From positions 1 to 55,359 of the forward strand of contig JALXCV010000087.1 of assembly GCA_026990765.1 (NCBI GenBank): a stretch of DNA of 55,359 bases, read 5' to 3'. The notes below the pieces were generated by a model, which saw only the letters and a program-made list of their open reading frames with translations, did not search any database and was not told the origin of the DNA. A program made the position numbers and the translations under genes. Each line of letters starts with the position of its first letter. The first letter of the stretch is position 1. Source of the DNA: Hyphomicrobiales bacterium. GTDB taxonomy: Bacteria; Pseudomonadota; Alphaproteobacteria; Rhizobiales; Aestuariivirgaceae. Below are positions 9,049 to 18,576 of this stretch, piece after piece.

Positions 9049-10443
9049 ATGAAAAAACTGAAATTCAAATACACCTTGTTGAGCCTGCTTGGACTGTTAT
9101 TGGCATTCACCATGCAGTCAGCTTCTGCCCAGGCAGAAACCCGCACTCTCAATCTGTATTTTCCCCATACCAAAGAATCCCTGAAAATTACCTATAAAAA
9201 GGATGGCAGATATATTCCATCCGCCATGCGCAGGCTGAATCTTTTCTTTCGGGACTGGCGACGCAATGCTGTCACCAAAATGGATCCAAAAACCATTGAT
9301 TTGCTTTGGGAACTATACGCTGATCTTGGCGCCAAAAAGCCGGCCCATATTGTTTCCGGTTACAGATCTCCCAAGACCAATGCCATGTTGCGCCGTATTG
9401 GCCGCCATGTAGCCCGGCGCTCCCAGCATATGCGCGGCAAGGCAATTGATGTGTATTTTCCCGATATACCAATCAGCAGGCTGCGTGGTTCAGCCTTTGT
9501 GCGCCGTGTAGGCGGTGTTGGTTATTATCCCCGTTCCGGCAAATACGGATTTGTTCATATTGATTCAGGCTCAGTTCGCCATTGGCCCCGGATGAGCAGC
9601 TCAAAAATTGCCCGTATTTTCAAAACCTACCGCAATACTATAGGAGCCAGAAAATACCGTCGTAATTCAGTTGCAACCACAATGGTGGCAACAGCTGCAA
9701 GCCGAAAAAATAATTCATCTGGCCGGATCACCCGCGGTCCTTCCAATATTGTTCCAAAATCAATCCGCAAGGTTGCAATAGCCAGCAAACCGGCCACACC
9801 ACTGCCGCGGCCACGACCATTGGCTGTTGCCATGGCTGCAGCTGCTGCTGACACAATGATAATTCCTGCATCTGCCCCGGTTCCACAAAAGAACTTTGGT
9901 GTCCGCAGATCACTGATCCATGACAATGCAATTGCCCTTATCAATTTACCTTCCAGTGAAGTACAGCGTTCAAACCGCTCGGCCAAATCCAGCTTTGCTG
10001 CAGATATCCGCTCTGGCAAGGCAAAATCACTGCCGCTGATCCGTCCATTGCAAACTGCAAATGCTGCAGCATCAGGTGAAAGCTCAAACTGGCCTTCTTT
10101 GCGTCTGTTCTCCAACTCGGACGAACTGATCCGTCACAATGGGGCACCACGGGCATTCACCAGTGATGAAACCATGTCAAATGAAGACAAGTCTGCACTT
10201 GCTTCAATGATTTCCATGCTTACCGGAAACAACAGCAGACCGGTTTCAGACCAGCAAAGTTCAGCTTCAGGAAAGTCTGACCGACTGATAGTAAATCGCT
10301 CTGCCAAGAGCGATATGCTGACCAGAAACCAGCTTCGCCGTCGCATGTCATCAGTATCAATGACAGGCAGCACCGCAAGGCTTGCGGGTAATCTGGAAGC
10401 TGTATTGCGCGCTCCTGACAAGCCGATTGCGTTCAACCAGTAA
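9049..10443 (+). CDS. DUF882 / M15-like peptidoglycan-associated protein
   Basis: This exported protein is about 464 residues. A signal peptide (KKLKFK then TLLSLLGLLLAFTM, cleavage near SASAQA) is followed by a DUF882 domain, a relative of the M15 D,D-carboxypeptidase fold. The zinc-site motifs SGYRSP, SQHMRGKAIDVYF and GFVHIDSG are present. The C-terminal half is low-complexity, rich in Ser, Pro and Arg, and probably disordered. In-frame starts at 8989 (GTG), 8998 and 9004 would add a longer N-terminus; I prefer 9049 because it gives a standard signal peptide, though none has a good ribosome site. It follows the L,D-transpeptidase by 255 bases, suggesting a shared cell-wall role. The exact reaction is unknown. 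Confidence 0.85.
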   Translation: MKKLKFKYTLLSLLGLLLAFTMQSASAQAETRTLNLYFPHTKESLKITYKKDGRYIPSAMRRLNLFFRDWRRNAVTKMDPKTIDLLWELYADLGAKKPAHIVSGYRSPKTNAMLRRIGRHVARRSQHMRGKAIDVYFPDIPISRLRGSAFVRRVGGVGYYPRSGKYGFVHIDSGSVRHWPRMSSSKIARIFKTYRNTIGARKYRRNSVATTMVATAASRKNNSSGRITRGPSNIVPKSIRKVAIASKPATPLPRPRPLAVAMAAAAADTMIIPASAPVPQKNFGVRRSLIHDNAIALINLPSSEVQRSNRSAKSSFAADIRSGKAKSLPLIRPLQTANAAASGESSNWPSLRLFSNSDELIRHNGAPRAFTSDETMSNEDKSALASMISMLTGNNSRPVSDQQSSASGKSDRLIVNRSAKSDMLTRNQLRRRMSSVSMTGSTARLAGNLEAVLRAPDKPIAFNQ

Positions 10444-10501
10444 TCATCCCGTTAACGCTAAACTTATCAGTTTGCAGAATTAACTCTACAATTGCATTTC
10501 A

Positions 10502-10530
10502 ACCCGCTATTATCTGTTTCAGATGCGGGT
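10502..10530. other. Hairpin between DUF882 gene and membrane-protein gene
   Basis: An outer stem ACCCGC/GCGGGT encloses an inner stem ATCTG/CAGAT with loop TTT. No run of T follows on the plus strand, so it is not a textbook terminator. It may stabilise or attenuate the transcript entering the membrane-protein gene 38 bases downstream. Confidence 0.4.
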
Positions 10531-10568
10531 CTGAAATGAGTAGAGTTTAATTTTTGAGGGGATAATTC

Positions 10569-11036
10569 ATGTCACAAACCCGCAATGAGCAAGACCACCC
10601 CCGCCAATATAGAGGCTTTGGTGGTGACTGGCTTGATATCTGGTTTACACTTTTCGTTATTGTTGCTGTGCTGGCTGCACTTGGCTATTACATCTCCGGC
10701 CTGCCTGAAGATTTGTATCCGTCACTATTGCTGACAGGAACCTTCGGTGGTCTTTTGGGCTGGGGCTTTGGAATATTCCTGTCTCCATACAGCAAATCAG
10801 GCGATAGCCGCATATTCTCACCTGGTAATGGCAGATTGCTCACCGGTCTGATTATCGGTTTTCTGGTTGCCTGGTTCTGGCCAACACTGAAACAGTTAAT
10901 GACCAGCTGCGGCCCTGATGTAGGTAACTTTCTGCATTCCGGCCTGATGCCTGTAACAGCAGTCGGGCTGATAATGTTCCTGCTGGCAACCATTACCACC
11001 TATATTATGCGCGGATTTAACCGGGCACGTTCATAA
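10569..11036 (+). CDS. Small multi-pass membrane protein, unknown function
   Basis: I do not recognise a family. The protein has 155 residues with four predicted membrane segments at about 26-46 (FTLFVIVAVLAALGYYIS), 54-71, 94-108 and 127-147, and short charged ends. Many glycines and prolines lie in the loops. A strong ribosome site GAGGGG precedes the ATG. It lies downstream of the DUF882 gene in the same direction and converges with mtnP, ending 22 bases before the mtnP stop. Nothing in the sequence shows a substrate or catalytic motif. Confidence 0.8.
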   Translation: MSQTRNEQDHPRQYRGFGGDWLDIWFTLFVIVAVLAALGYYISGLPEDLYPSLLLTGTFGGLLGWGFGIFLSPYSKSGDSRIFSPGNGRLLTGLIIGFLVAWFWPTLKQLMTSCGPDVGNFLHSGLMPVTAVGLIMFLLATITTYIMRGFNRARS

Positions 11037-11058
11037 GGTAAAATCCACACCAGCCATT

Positions 11059-11925
11059 TCAGATAACCCGCCCTGCAATCGCATCCAGCTTGTGCACCAG
11101 TGCCGGGTTCCGGTCCTCACGTCTGGTCATAATAGCAAATTCCAGTGCCTTGTCTGACCCGATGGGGCATTCAGGATGTTGTTTTGGAAAGTCTGCCGCA
11201 ATCCGGTGAACCAGCTTTTGCGCATTGCCAACATTAGCGTGCATTACCGCTAGCAGCTTGTTTATATCCACATTGCCATGGTCAGGGTGCCATGAATCAT
11301 AATCTGTAACCATGGCGATGGTTGCATAACAGATTTCAGCTTCCCGGGCCAGTTTGGCCTCTGGCATATTGGTCATACCGATGACATCACAGCCCCACTG
11401 CCGGTAAACCGCTGATTCAGCCATCGATGAAAATTGCGGGCCTTCCATTACCAGATAAGTGCCTCCACGGTGATATTTTACCTTTTCAGCTTTGGCAGCA
11501 GCTTCAACCTGATCTGCCAGCAATGGCGAGATCGGTTCAGCTACTGACACATGTCCAACGCAACCTGGACCAAAAAAGCTTTTTTCACGGGCAAAGGTTC
11601 TATCAAAAAACTGGTCAACAATCACAAAAGTTCCCGGCTCCAGTTCTTCACGAAATGATCCAACCGCTGAAACTGAAACCAGATCAGTAACACCTGCCCG
11701 TTTCAGACAATCAATATTTGCCCGGTAATTAATATCACCCGGCGGGATTTTGTGTCCGCGCCCGTGCCTTGGCATGAATACTACCGGCAGATCATTTATG
11801 GTTCCGCGCCTTACCTCATCTGACGGCTCACCCCAGGGCGATTCAATCCGCTCCCAGTGTGCATCCTTCATCTCAAGATCATAAAACCCCGATCCCCCGA
11901 TGATCCCAAGTACTGACTGAACCAT
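11059..11925 (-). CDS. mtnP: S-methyl-5'-thioadenosine phosphorylase
   Basis: This 288-residue enzyme splits methylthioadenosine with phosphate into adenine and methylthioribose 1-phosphate in methionine salvage. The family features are the N-terminal GGSGFYDL, the phosphate-site RHGRGHKIPP and NYRANI, VSAVGSF, and the purine/ribose site MEGPQFSSMAE with GMTNMPEAKLARE and DYDSWH. The SW and TD positions support the thioadenosine-specific group over general purine phosphorylase. It is monocistronic, on the minus strand, downstream of the pet operon terminator, with GGAGAA upstream of the ATG. Confidence 0.94.
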   Translation of the reverse strand: MVQSVLGIIGGSGFYDLEMKDAHWERIESPWGEPSDEVRRGTINDLPVVFMPRHGRGHKIPPGDINYRANIDCLKRAGVTDLVSVSAVGSFREELEPGTFVIVDQFFDRTFAREKSFFGPGCVGHVSVAEPISPLLADQVEAAAKAEKVKYHRGGTYLVMEGPQFSSMAESAVYRQWGCDVIGMTNMPEAKLAREAEICYATIAMVTDYDSWHPDHGNVDINKLLAVMHANVGNAQKLVHRIAADFPKQHPECPIGSDKALEFAIMTRREDRNPALVHKLDAIAGRVI

Positions 11926-11941
11926 ATATTATTCTCCCATG

Positions 11942-11966
11942 AAAAAGCCCGGCATGAAGCCGGGCT
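11942..11966 (-). terminator. Rho-independent terminator of petABC
   Basis: Read on the minus strand, the stem AGCCCGGC/GCCGGGCT (loop TTCAT) is followed by five T. It lies 28 bases after the petC stop and before mtnP, so it ends the pet transcript. Confidence 0.9.
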
Positions 11967-11993
11967 GATAATAATTGCTGTTATTCAAATATT

Positions 11994-12950
11994 CTAGTGT
12001 TTCTGGCCTGACCAGATAGCCCGTTTGACCATATACATCAGCATCGACAAAATGAACAGATATACGAGAGCCATGAAACCGGTGCGCTTGCGTTCTTCCA
12101 GTTTTGGTTCAGCCACCCACATCAGGAATGTGGCAATATCACGTGCATGCTGATCAAGTGTTGGTTTGGTTCCATCGGCATATTCAACTGTTTCATCAGA
12201 CAGGGGCGGTGCCATTGAAATAGCATTACCAGGAAAGATATGATTGAAGTTCTTGTCTTCAGGAATCGGTTTGGCTCCTTCAGGCACTTCTTCTTCATAT
12301 GAAGTCATCAGTGCATAAATATAGTCAGGTCCACCTTCCTGATATTGTGTCACGATATCCCTGGCAACTCCAAACACCCAGCCTGCATATTCCTTGATAC
12401 CGGCAACTGTTGCAAAAAAGATATTATCGGCTTCTTTGCCTGAGCCAGCATGTGGCAGACTTCTGGCCTTTGCCATTACTGACAGATCAGGTGGCAGGGC
12501 ACCACCATTGGCTGCCATAGCCGCCTTGTCATTTTCATATGGCGATACAAACCGGTCAGTCAGCAGTGCCGGGCGAGTAATGCGCTCACCATCTGCATAG
12601 GTTGCACCTTCATCATTTGGTTCAGCAGGAACCGCCTTGTCGGCAATCATCTTTTTGACTTCATCCTTGGTGAACTCAGGCCCACCTGATTCCATCAGAT
12701 TGCGATAAGACATCAGTTTCATTGAATGACAGGCTGAACAAACCTCATCATAAATCTGATAACCGCGCCGCAATTGTGCCCGGTCAAATTTGCCAAAGAT
12801 ACCACCGAAGGTCCATGACTGGCGGGCAGGATGATAGGCATTATGTTCTGCCCCATCATGACCACCGGCCTCGGCGATAGTTGCAAACCCTACCGACCCT
12901 GAAACAGTCAGGATGGCGGCAAGTGCTACAAGTTTTGATTTTATAGACAT
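11994..12950 (-). CDS. petC: Cytochrome c1 of the bc1 complex
   Basis: This is the haem-c subunit of ubiquinol:cytochrome c reductase, passing electrons from the Rieske centre to soluble cytochrome c in the periplasm. A signal peptide is followed by the haem motif CSACH (about residues 71-75 from this start). The cytochrome c1 signatures PPDLSVMAKAR and SMAPPL, the latter likely carrying the axial Met, are present. A C-terminal anchor helix (MALVYLFILSMLMYMV) precedes a basic tail. I use the ATG at 12950; an in-frame GTG at 12962, closer to AGGAAA, would add four residues. It is the last gene of petABC, 27 bases after petB. Confidence 0.95.
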   Translation of the reverse strand: MSIKSKLVALAAILTVSGSVGFATIAEAGGHDGAEHNAYHPARQSWTFGGIFGKFDRAQLRRGYQIYDEVCSACHSMKLMSYRNLMESGGPEFTKDEVKKMIADKAVPAEPNDEGATYADGERITRPALLTDRFVSPYENDKAAMAANGGALPPDLSVMAKARSLPHAGSGKEADNIFFATVAGIKEYAGWVFGVARDIVTQYQEGGPDYIYALMTSYEEEVPEGAKPIPEDKNFNHIFPGNAISMAPPLSDETVEYADGTKPTLDQHARDIATFLMWVAEPKLEERKRTGFMALVYLFILSMLMYMVKRAIWSGQKH

Positions 12951-12977
12951 TTGATTTTTCACTTTCCTGATTTCTGT

Positions 12978-14228
12978 TTACCTAGCTTCAGCCGCATCAT
13001 CGCTTTTGCCGAGAACCGCTTCAGATATGCTGCCGGGCAGTTTGTCATTATTCCTTTCCATACGCGACAAGATCGGCAGGATGATCAGGAAATAGACAAA
13101 CCAGAAGACCATCAATGCACGCGATGCGGTAATATACCAGCCTGAAGCAGGTTTCGCACCAAGGAAGCCCAACAGCAATGCTGTGGCAACAAACAGCCAG
13201 AACATTATCCTGGCAATTGGACGATAGCGCAATGAGCGGATTGGATGAGTATCCAGCCATGGAATAATCGCAACCACAATAATTGCACCAAACATGGCAA
13301 TCACACCACCAAGCTTGTCAGGTACGGCCCTGAGTATGGCATAGAATGGCAGGAAGTACCATTCAGGCACAATGTGGGTAGGCGTTACCATCGGGTTTGC
13401 CCGGATATAATTATCGGGATGGCCCATATAGTTTGACATGTAGAATACAAAGAATGCGTAGATACCCAGAACCGAGATAGCCACGAACAGATCCTTCATG
13501 GTGAAATATGGGTGGAAGGGAAGAGTATCTTCCTTGGTCTTGACGTCCAGACCTTCTGGATTATTGGAACCAACGACATGCAGCGCCCATACGTGAATAA
13601 TCACAAATACAGCCAGTATCATCGGCACCAGATAATGCAGTGCGAAGAACCGGTTCAGTGTTGGCTGGGAAACCGAATAAGCACCCCATAATAGCTGGGT
13701 AATGGAATCACCGACCCAAGGTATGGCACTGAACAGATTGGTAATAACCGTGGCACCCCAATAGCTCATCTGTCCCCATGGCAGTACATAGCCCATAAAG
13801 GCTGCAGCCATCATCAATATATAAATTACAATGCCGACCAGCCACAATATCTCGCGTGGAGCCTTGTAGGAGCCATAATACAGACCACGAAGAATATGTA
13901 TATACACGGCAATAAAGAAGAAGGAACCGCCATTTGCATGCATATATCTAAGCAGCCAGCCCCAGTTCACATCACGCATAATGTGTTCGACACTGTCAAA
14001 CGCCAGACCTGAATCAGCCACATAATGCATGGCCAGAACAATCCCGGTGACAATCTGGATGATCAGAAAGAAAAACAGCACCATTCCCAGTGTCCACCAG
14101 TAATTCAGATTTCTGGGGGTTGGAAACACAATAAACTGATCCGACATCATGCGGATAACCGGAAGGCGTTCATCCAGCCATTTTTCAATGGCCCATTTTG
14201 GTTGGTAATTTGATTCGTGGTGCCCCAT
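12978..14228 (-). CDS. petB: Cytochrome b of the bc1 complex
   Basis: This 416-residue integral membrane protein carries the two b haems and the Qo and Qi quinone sites. Eight membrane helices are evident. Histidine ligands lie in [12 protein letters not shown] and [12 protein letters not shown] (helix B) and in FFALHYLVP and [13 protein letters not shown] (helix D). The Qo-site PEWY motif is in [17 protein letters not shown]. The length is that of the undivided bacterial/mitochondrial form rather than the split b6f type. It is the middle gene of petABC, 52 bases after petA. Confidence 0.97.
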   Translation of the reverse strand: MGHHESNYQPKWAIEKWLDERLPVIRMMSDQFIVFPTPRNLNYWWTLGMVLFFFLIIQIVTGIVLAMHYVADSGLAFDSVEHIMRDVNWGWLLRYMHANGGSFFFIAVYIHILRGLYYGSYKAPREILWLVGIVIYILMMAAAFMGYVLPWGQMSYWGATVITNLFSAIPWVGDSITQLLWGAYSVSQPTLNRFFALHYLVPMILAVFVIIHVWALHVVGSNNPEGLDVKTKEDTLPFHPYFTMKDLFVAISVLGIYAFFVFYMSNYMGHPDNYIRANPMVTPTHIVPEWYFLPFYAILRAVPDKLGGVIAMFGAIIVVAIIPWLDTHPIRSLRYRPIARIMFWLFVATALLLGFLGAKPASGWYITASRALMVFWFVYFLIILPILSRMERNNDKLPGSISEAVLGKSDDAAEAR

Positions 14229-14280
14229 GGGCTCTTCCCCTTCAAATATAGACTTAACGTAAGTTACTGTCAGTCAGTGA

Positions 14281-14814
14281 TTAACCAATCTTGACCAGAG
14301 TATCACTGAGAAATTTATATCCTGGCAGATCAAGATTGCGTGGTGCCGGTCCTTTGCGAATACGCCCGGCACTATCATAATGGGAGCCATGGCAAGGACA
14401 AAACCAGCCATGATAATCACCTTTGACATCACCTGGCTTCTGGCCAAGCGGTACACACCCCAAATGTGTACAAATACCAATCATGATCAGCCATTCCGGC
14501 TTTTGCGCCCGCTCTGCATCGGTTTGCGGGTCACGCAGTTCGGCAACATCTGTTTCCACAGCAAGTTTGATATCTTCCTCGGTGCGATGCCGGATAAATA
14601 CCGGTTTGCCTCGCCACACAACAGTAATAGCCTGACCAACCTCAATCGGTGCGATGTCAACTTCAATTGAAGACAAGGCTTTTTGTGAGGCATCCGGGTT
14701 CATCTGGTCAATAAACGGCCAGACAGCCATTGCAGTTCCTGTAACCCCGACAGCACCGGTAGCGATATAAAGAAAATCGCGACGGCTATTATCAACAGTT
14801 TCAGCTGTGGACAT
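14281..14814 (-). CDS. petA: Rieske iron-sulfur protein of the bc1 complex
   Basis: This 177-residue protein carries the [2Fe-2S] centre that takes electrons from ubiquinol. An uncleaved Tat-type N-terminus ([14 protein letters not shown]) leads into one membrane helix. The cluster ligands are C115-T-H117-LG-C120 and C139-PC141-H142, the two extra cysteines forming the stabilising disulfide, followed by GSHYD. It is the first gene of petABC. A candidate Crp/Fnr-type box lies about 74 bases upstream of its ATG. Confidence 0.97.
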   Translation of the reverse strand: MSTAETVDNSRRDFLYIATGAVGVTGTAMAVWPFIDQMNPDASQKALSSIEVDIAPIEVGQAITVVWRGKPVFIRHRTEEDIKLAVETDVAELRDPQTDAERAQKPEWLIMIGICTHLGCVPLGQKPGDVKGDYHGWFCPCHGSHYDSAGRIRKGPAPRNLDLPGYKFLSDTLVKIG

Positions 14815-14881
14815 CTTTTATTCCTTCCCATTACCCGCTATCTGTTCAAGCAGGAGCAAAACATAAATGATTTGCCGTGTT

Positions 14882-14895
14882 TTGACATTTGTCAC
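14882..14895. promoter_or_regulatory. Candidate Crp/Fnr-type box upstream of petABC
   Basis: The sequence TTGACATTTGTCAC matches nine of ten bases of the TTGAC-N4-GTCAA form and contains the perfect dyad TGACA-TT-TGTCA. It lies between the divergent petA and trmL genes, 68 bases upstream of the petA ATG. It could belong to either gene; the respiratory operon is the more likely target. Confidence 0.4.
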
Positions 14896-14977
14896 AATGA
14901 AAGTCCAGCTATGATATGTCGCAGTTTTATAAAGAATCAGCTTTTAATTGACCTTGATCATCGAGCTTTGTGACATT

Positions 14978-15436
14978 ATGGCTGAAATAGCGCTGTACCA
15001 GCCCGACATACCGCAAAATACCGGTACGATTTTGCGCATGGCCGCCTGTCTTGGCCTGAAAACCCATATAATCGAGCCGACAGGTTTCTTGTGGTCAATC
15101 AGTTCTCTGCGCCGTTCAGGAATGGATTATCTTGACAGTGCAAAAATCAGACGCCACCCGTCATTTGAAGATTTCCTTGCAGAAATGACAGATCACCGGA
15201 TAATTCTGGCAACAACAAAAGGCGCCTGCGAATATACCAGCTTCAACTTTCTGCCCGGTGACATATTATTATTTGGACGTGAAAGCGCCGGGGTTCCTGA
15301 TGATGTTCATGCAGCAGCAGATGAACGTATCTTTATCCCCATGCACAACAATATGCGATCATTGAATATTGCTGTATCTGCAGCAATGATCACCGGCGAA
15401 GCTATAAGGCAGTTAAAACATGCCTCTCAAGGCTGA
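14978..15436 (+). CDS. trmL: tRNA (cytidine(34)-2'-O)-methyltransferase
   Basis: This 152-residue SPOUT-class enzyme methylates the wobble ribose of leucine tRNAs. The family hallmarks are QPDIPQNTGTILRMAACLG near the N-terminus, the deep-knot SAM site LLFGRESAGVPDDV, and MRSLNIAVSAAMITGEA. It is a minimal SPOUT domain with no RNA-binding extension, as in TrmL. An upstream in-frame TTG at 14948 could extend it by ten residues, but homology starts at the ATG MAEIALYQP. It is divergent from petABC. Confidence 0.93.
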   Translation: MAEIALYQPDIPQNTGTILRMAACLGLKTHIIEPTGFLWSISSLRRSGMDYLDSAKIRRHPSFEDFLAEMTDHRIILATTKGACEYTSFNFLPGDILLFGRESAGVPDDVHAAADERIFIPMHNNMRSLNIAVSAAMITGEAIRQLKHASQG

Positions 15437-15458
15437 CACCAGATATTTCAGATTATAA

Positions 15459-16151
15459 TCAGCCCAACCAGGCATCCAGCAGCCTGTCGAGCCAGGCATC
15501 AACCTTTGCATCATATACAAGCCGGTCATTAAAATGTGTAAGTCTTGGGCGCACATTGGGCAGGGAAAATCGCCTTGCTGCCTTTACAGTCCAGCGATGC
15601 ACCATCGCCAGGGTTACTTCAGGGTGAAATTGCAACCCGACCGCATTATCTGCATATAAAAATGCCTGATTGGGAAATGTCTGTTCCCCGGTTGCCAGCA
15701 ATTCAGCCCCGTGCGGCAAATCAAAACCCTCCCGGTGCCACTGATATACACAAGGTGGCCATTCGCCATAAAGTTCTATGCCCCTTGCTGTCGGGGTTAT
15801 CGGATAATAACCTATCTCGGCATAACAATCCTTGTGAAACCTCACCTCAGCCCCCAGATGCCGGGCCAGCATTTGCGCCCCAAGACACAGACCCAGAAAT
15901 GGCCGGTTTTCCTTTAGCGGCACTTCAAGCCAGTCAATTTCCCGGCGCACCCCGGCAATATCATCATCATTGGCACTCATAGGTCCGCCAAAAATAATCA
16001 CGCCTTCATGTTCATCAAGCGTTGCAGGCAATTCATCACCCAGAACCGGCCTTCTTGTATCAAGCTTATAGCCTCGCTGGCGCAGGCGAATTCCCACCCT
16101 TCCAGGTGTGGAATTCTCCTGATGAACAATTATCAGGATTTTGCCGGGCAT
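15459..16151 (-). CDS. Class I glutamine amidotransferase-like protein
   Basis: This 230-residue stand-alone domain has the GATase class I triad: nucleophile Cys89 in FLGLCLGAQM, and a His and Glu in LQFHPEVT. The oxyanion-hole region GGPMSAND is also present. It is not fused to a synthase, so it resembles the GMP-synthase-like amidotransferase or gamma-glutamyl hydrolase-like group (YfeJ/PuuD-like); the substrate cannot be told from sequence. The start lies two bases after the stop of the upstream SDR gene, so the two are one transcription unit. Confidence 0.85.
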   Translation of the reverse strand: MPGKILIIVHQENSTPGRVGIRLRQRGYKLDTRRPVLGDELPATLDEHEGVIIFGGPMSANDDDIAGVRREIDWLEVPLKENRPFLGLCLGAQMLARHLGAEVRFHKDCYAEIGYYPITPTARGIELYGEWPPCVYQWHREGFDLPHGAELLATGEQTFPNQAFLYADNAVGLQFHPEVTLAMVHRWTVKAARRFSLPNVRPRLTHFNDRLVYDAKVDAWLDRLLDAWLG

Positions 16152-16153
16152 AA

Positions 16154-16966
16154 TTAAACCTTTTTCCTTGCAGGCTTCTGCATGCTGGCAATCACCGGCA
16201 GGGTCAGAATTTTTGGCAGGTATTGCAGCATAAAGGCACTCAGTGTTGCAGCAAATCCTGGAAATACCGTACTGTCACCGCGCAAATATCCGCTCCAGCC
16301 ATCATTTGCCACCTGTTCAGCTGTTCTGGTTCCCGGCAATTTGAAAATCCATTTTGACAATTGCATCCCCGAGCGTTGCTGAAATCCGGTTTCTACCGGT
16401 CCCGGTGCCACGCAGGTTACATTAACCCTGGTTGACTTCAACTCATGCGCCAGCGCCACAGAAAACGAATGCACATAAGCCTTGCTGGCATAATAGATGG
16501 CCATATAGGGGCCAGGCGCATAGGCAGCAACCGATGCTATATTGATGATACCGCCCTGATTGCGTTCAACCATTGCCGGTAAAAACCGCAGGGTAATATC
16601 ACTCAATGCCCTGATATTAAGATCAAGCATCGCCAGTTGCTGCTTACGGTCAAGCTCAACAACCTCTCCGGCCAGCCCGAACCCGGCACTATTGACTATC
16701 AGATCAGGTGAAATATTGCGCTGAGCCAGTTCATCTTGCAATTCATCTATGGAGCTGGCTTTGCTCAAATCAAGCACTATCGGGATGATCGTACAATCAT
16801 TTCTGGTCATCTCAACCCCGGCCAGACGGTTAAGCTCATCGCCATTGCGCGCTATAATAACCAGATTATAACCCTTGCCTGCCAGCAATTGCGCAAACGC
16901 CTTGCCAATACCACTTGAAGCCCCGGTGATCAGGGCGTATTTCTGTTGTAATTTATTATCCATCAA
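16154..16966 (-). CDS. Short-chain dehydrogenase/reductase (SDR family)
   Basis: This classical SDR has about 270 residues. It has the cofactor motif GASSGIG at 15-21, the NSAG structural motif, the catalytic Ser in NIASVAAY, and the YxxxK pair in YYASKAY. It resembles the DltE/YqjQ-like SDR subgroup that acts on acyl or ketone substrates, but the substrate is unknown. A second in-frame ATG immediately follows the first. It is the first gene of a pair with the amidotransferase and is divergent from glpK, with 87 bases between them. Confidence 0.88.
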   Translation of the reverse strand: MMDNKLQQKYALITGASSGIGKAFAQLLAGKGYNLVIIARNGDELNRLAGVEMTRNDCTIIPIVLDLSKASSIDELQDELAQRNISPDLIVNSAGFGLAGEVVELDRKQQLAMLDLNIRALSDITLRFLPAMVERNQGGIINIASVAAYAPGPYMAIYYASKAYVHSFSVALAHELKSTRVNVTCVAPGPVETGFQQRSGMQLSKWIFKLPGTRTAEQVANDGWSGYLRGDSTVFPGFAATLSAFMLQYLPKILTLPVIASMQKPARKKV

Positions 16967-17053
16967 ATCCGGTTTTTCTCTTGCAATTGTTTCACTAACT
17001 ACGTTGAATATGCATAACGATACTCAAGGTTACAAGGTGACGGGGAGACACAT

Positions 17054-18547
17054 ATGATGAGCAACCATATTCTGGCCATAGATCAGGGAACCACTTCATC
17101 ACGCGCCATCATCTTTGATGGTAACGGCTATCCGGTTGCAACCGACCAGAAAGAATTCGAACAGTTTTACCCAAAATCAGGCTGGGTGGAGCATGATCCG
17201 CGCGAAATCTGGCAAACCACGCTGGCAACTGCAACAGGCGCAATAGGCAAGGCAGGTCTGAACCCGTCTGATATAACTGCTATCGGCATTACCAATCAGC
17301 GTGAAACCACGATAATTTGGGACCGTGAAACCGGCGATCCGGTCTATAAGGCAATTGTCTGGCAGGACCGGCGCACTGCAGCTTATTGTGACAAGTTGCG
17401 GGCTGACGGAGTTGGCGACATGATAAATGCCAAAACCGGATTGCTGATTGATCCGTATTTTTCAGCCACCAAGATTGCCTGGATACTGGATAATGTCGAT
17501 GGTGCCAGAGCCAAAGCCGAGGCTGGAAAGCTGGCCTTTGGTACAGTTGACTGTTTCATCCTGTGGCACCTGACAAAGGGCAGTGAACACAAAACCGATG
17601 CCACCAATGCTTCTCGCACCATGATCTATAATATTCATGAGGGATGCTGGGACAATGAATTGCTGCAATTGTTAAATATTCCAGCCAGCCTGCTGCCTGA
17701 GGTTTGTGATTCATCTGCTGAATTTGGTGTCACTGACAAGGCGGTACTGGGGGCTGCCATTCCCGTATGCGGTATTGCCGGTGATCAGCAGGCTGCAACT
17801 TTCGGGCAGGGTTGTTTCAAGCCGGGCATGACCAAATCCACCTATGGCACCGGGTGTTTTGCCGTGATGAATACCGGCAGCACTGCTGTCAAATCCACAA
17901 ACCGCCTGCTTACCACCATTGCCTATCAGCTTGATGGCAAACCCACCTATGCGCTGGAAGGTTCAATATTTATTGCAGGGGCCGCGGTGCAATGGCTGCG
18001 TGATGGTCTGGGTATCATCAAATCAGCATCTGAAACCGGTAACATGGCAGAAAGGGCAGACAAGGAACAGGAAGTCTATCTGGTCCCGGCCTTTACCGGC
18101 CTTGGTGCTCCTTACTGGGATGCTGATTGCAGAGGGGCAATGTTTGGCCTGACCCGCAATACCGGCCCCAATGAACTGGCGCGCGCTGTGCTTGAAGCTG
18201 TATGCTACCAGACCGGTGACCTGATTGATGCAATGAAAGCTGACTGGAGCGCTGGCAGTGATACCACCTTGCGGGTGGATGGCGGCATGGTTGCTTCTGA
18301 CTGGACCATGCAGTTTCTGGCTGATATTCTTGATGCGCAGGTAGACCGGCCAAAAGTGCTGGAAACCACAGCCCTTGGTGCTGCCTATCTGGCAGGTCTC
18401 AAGGCTGGCATATATAGTGACATGCAATCACTTGCCGACAGCTGGCAGCTTGACCGGACATTTTCACCGCAAATGGGTGCAAGGCAAAGACAACGCAAGA
18501 TTTCCGGTTGGCGCGATGCGGTTGAACGCACCTTGAGCCGGGACTAA
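17054..18547 (+). CDS. glpK: Glycerol kinase
   Basis: This 497-residue FGGY kinase phosphorylates glycerol to sn-glycerol 3-phosphate. The signatures are [15 protein letters not shown] at the N-terminus, [13 protein letters not shown], the FGGY-type [12 protein letters not shown], and [16 protein letters not shown]. Length and sequence fit GlpK rather than other FGGY sugar kinases. The ribosome site GGGGAG lies nine bases upstream of the first of two adjacent ATG codons. No glpF or glpD is adjacent. The G3P produced could feed the anaerobic-type GlpABC encoded at 41.6-45.8 kb. Confidence 0.97.
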   Translation: MMSNHILAIDQGTTSSRAIIFDGNGYPVATDQKEFEQFYPKSGWVEHDPREIWQTTLATATGAIGKAGLNPSDITAIGITNQRETTIIWDRETGDPVYKAIVWQDRRTAAYCDKLRADGVGDMINAKTGLLIDPYFSATKIAWILDNVDGARAKAEAGKLAFGTVDCFILWHLTKGSEHKTDATNASRTMIYNIHEGCWDNELLQLLNIPASLLPEVCDSSAEFGVTDKAVLGAAIPVCGIAGDQQAATFGQGCFKPGMTKSTYGTGCFAVMNTGSTAVKSTNRLLTTIAYQLDGKPTYALEGSIFIAGAAVQWLRDGLGIIKSASETGNMAERADKEQEVYLVPAFTGLGAPYWDADCRGAMFGLTRNTGPNELARAVLEAVCYQTGDLIDAMKADWSAGSDTTLRVDGGMVASDWTMQFLADILDAQVDRPKVLETTALGAAYLAGLKAGIYSDMQSLADSWQLDRTFSPQMGARQRQRKISGWRDAVERTLSRD

Positions 18548-18576
18548 TTCAGCACCTGGTATTTTATGCAGATGCT

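Noticed and set aside
9038-9054. TTTCATATATGAAA palindrome at the start of the DUF882 gene
   Set aside because: It includes the start codon and the first Lys codons, so it is probably a chance consequence of ATG AAA AAA.
9627-10115. Open frame of 162 codons antisense to the DUF882 gene
   Set aside because: It is a shadow of the low-complexity tail of that gene; no start signal or homology seen.
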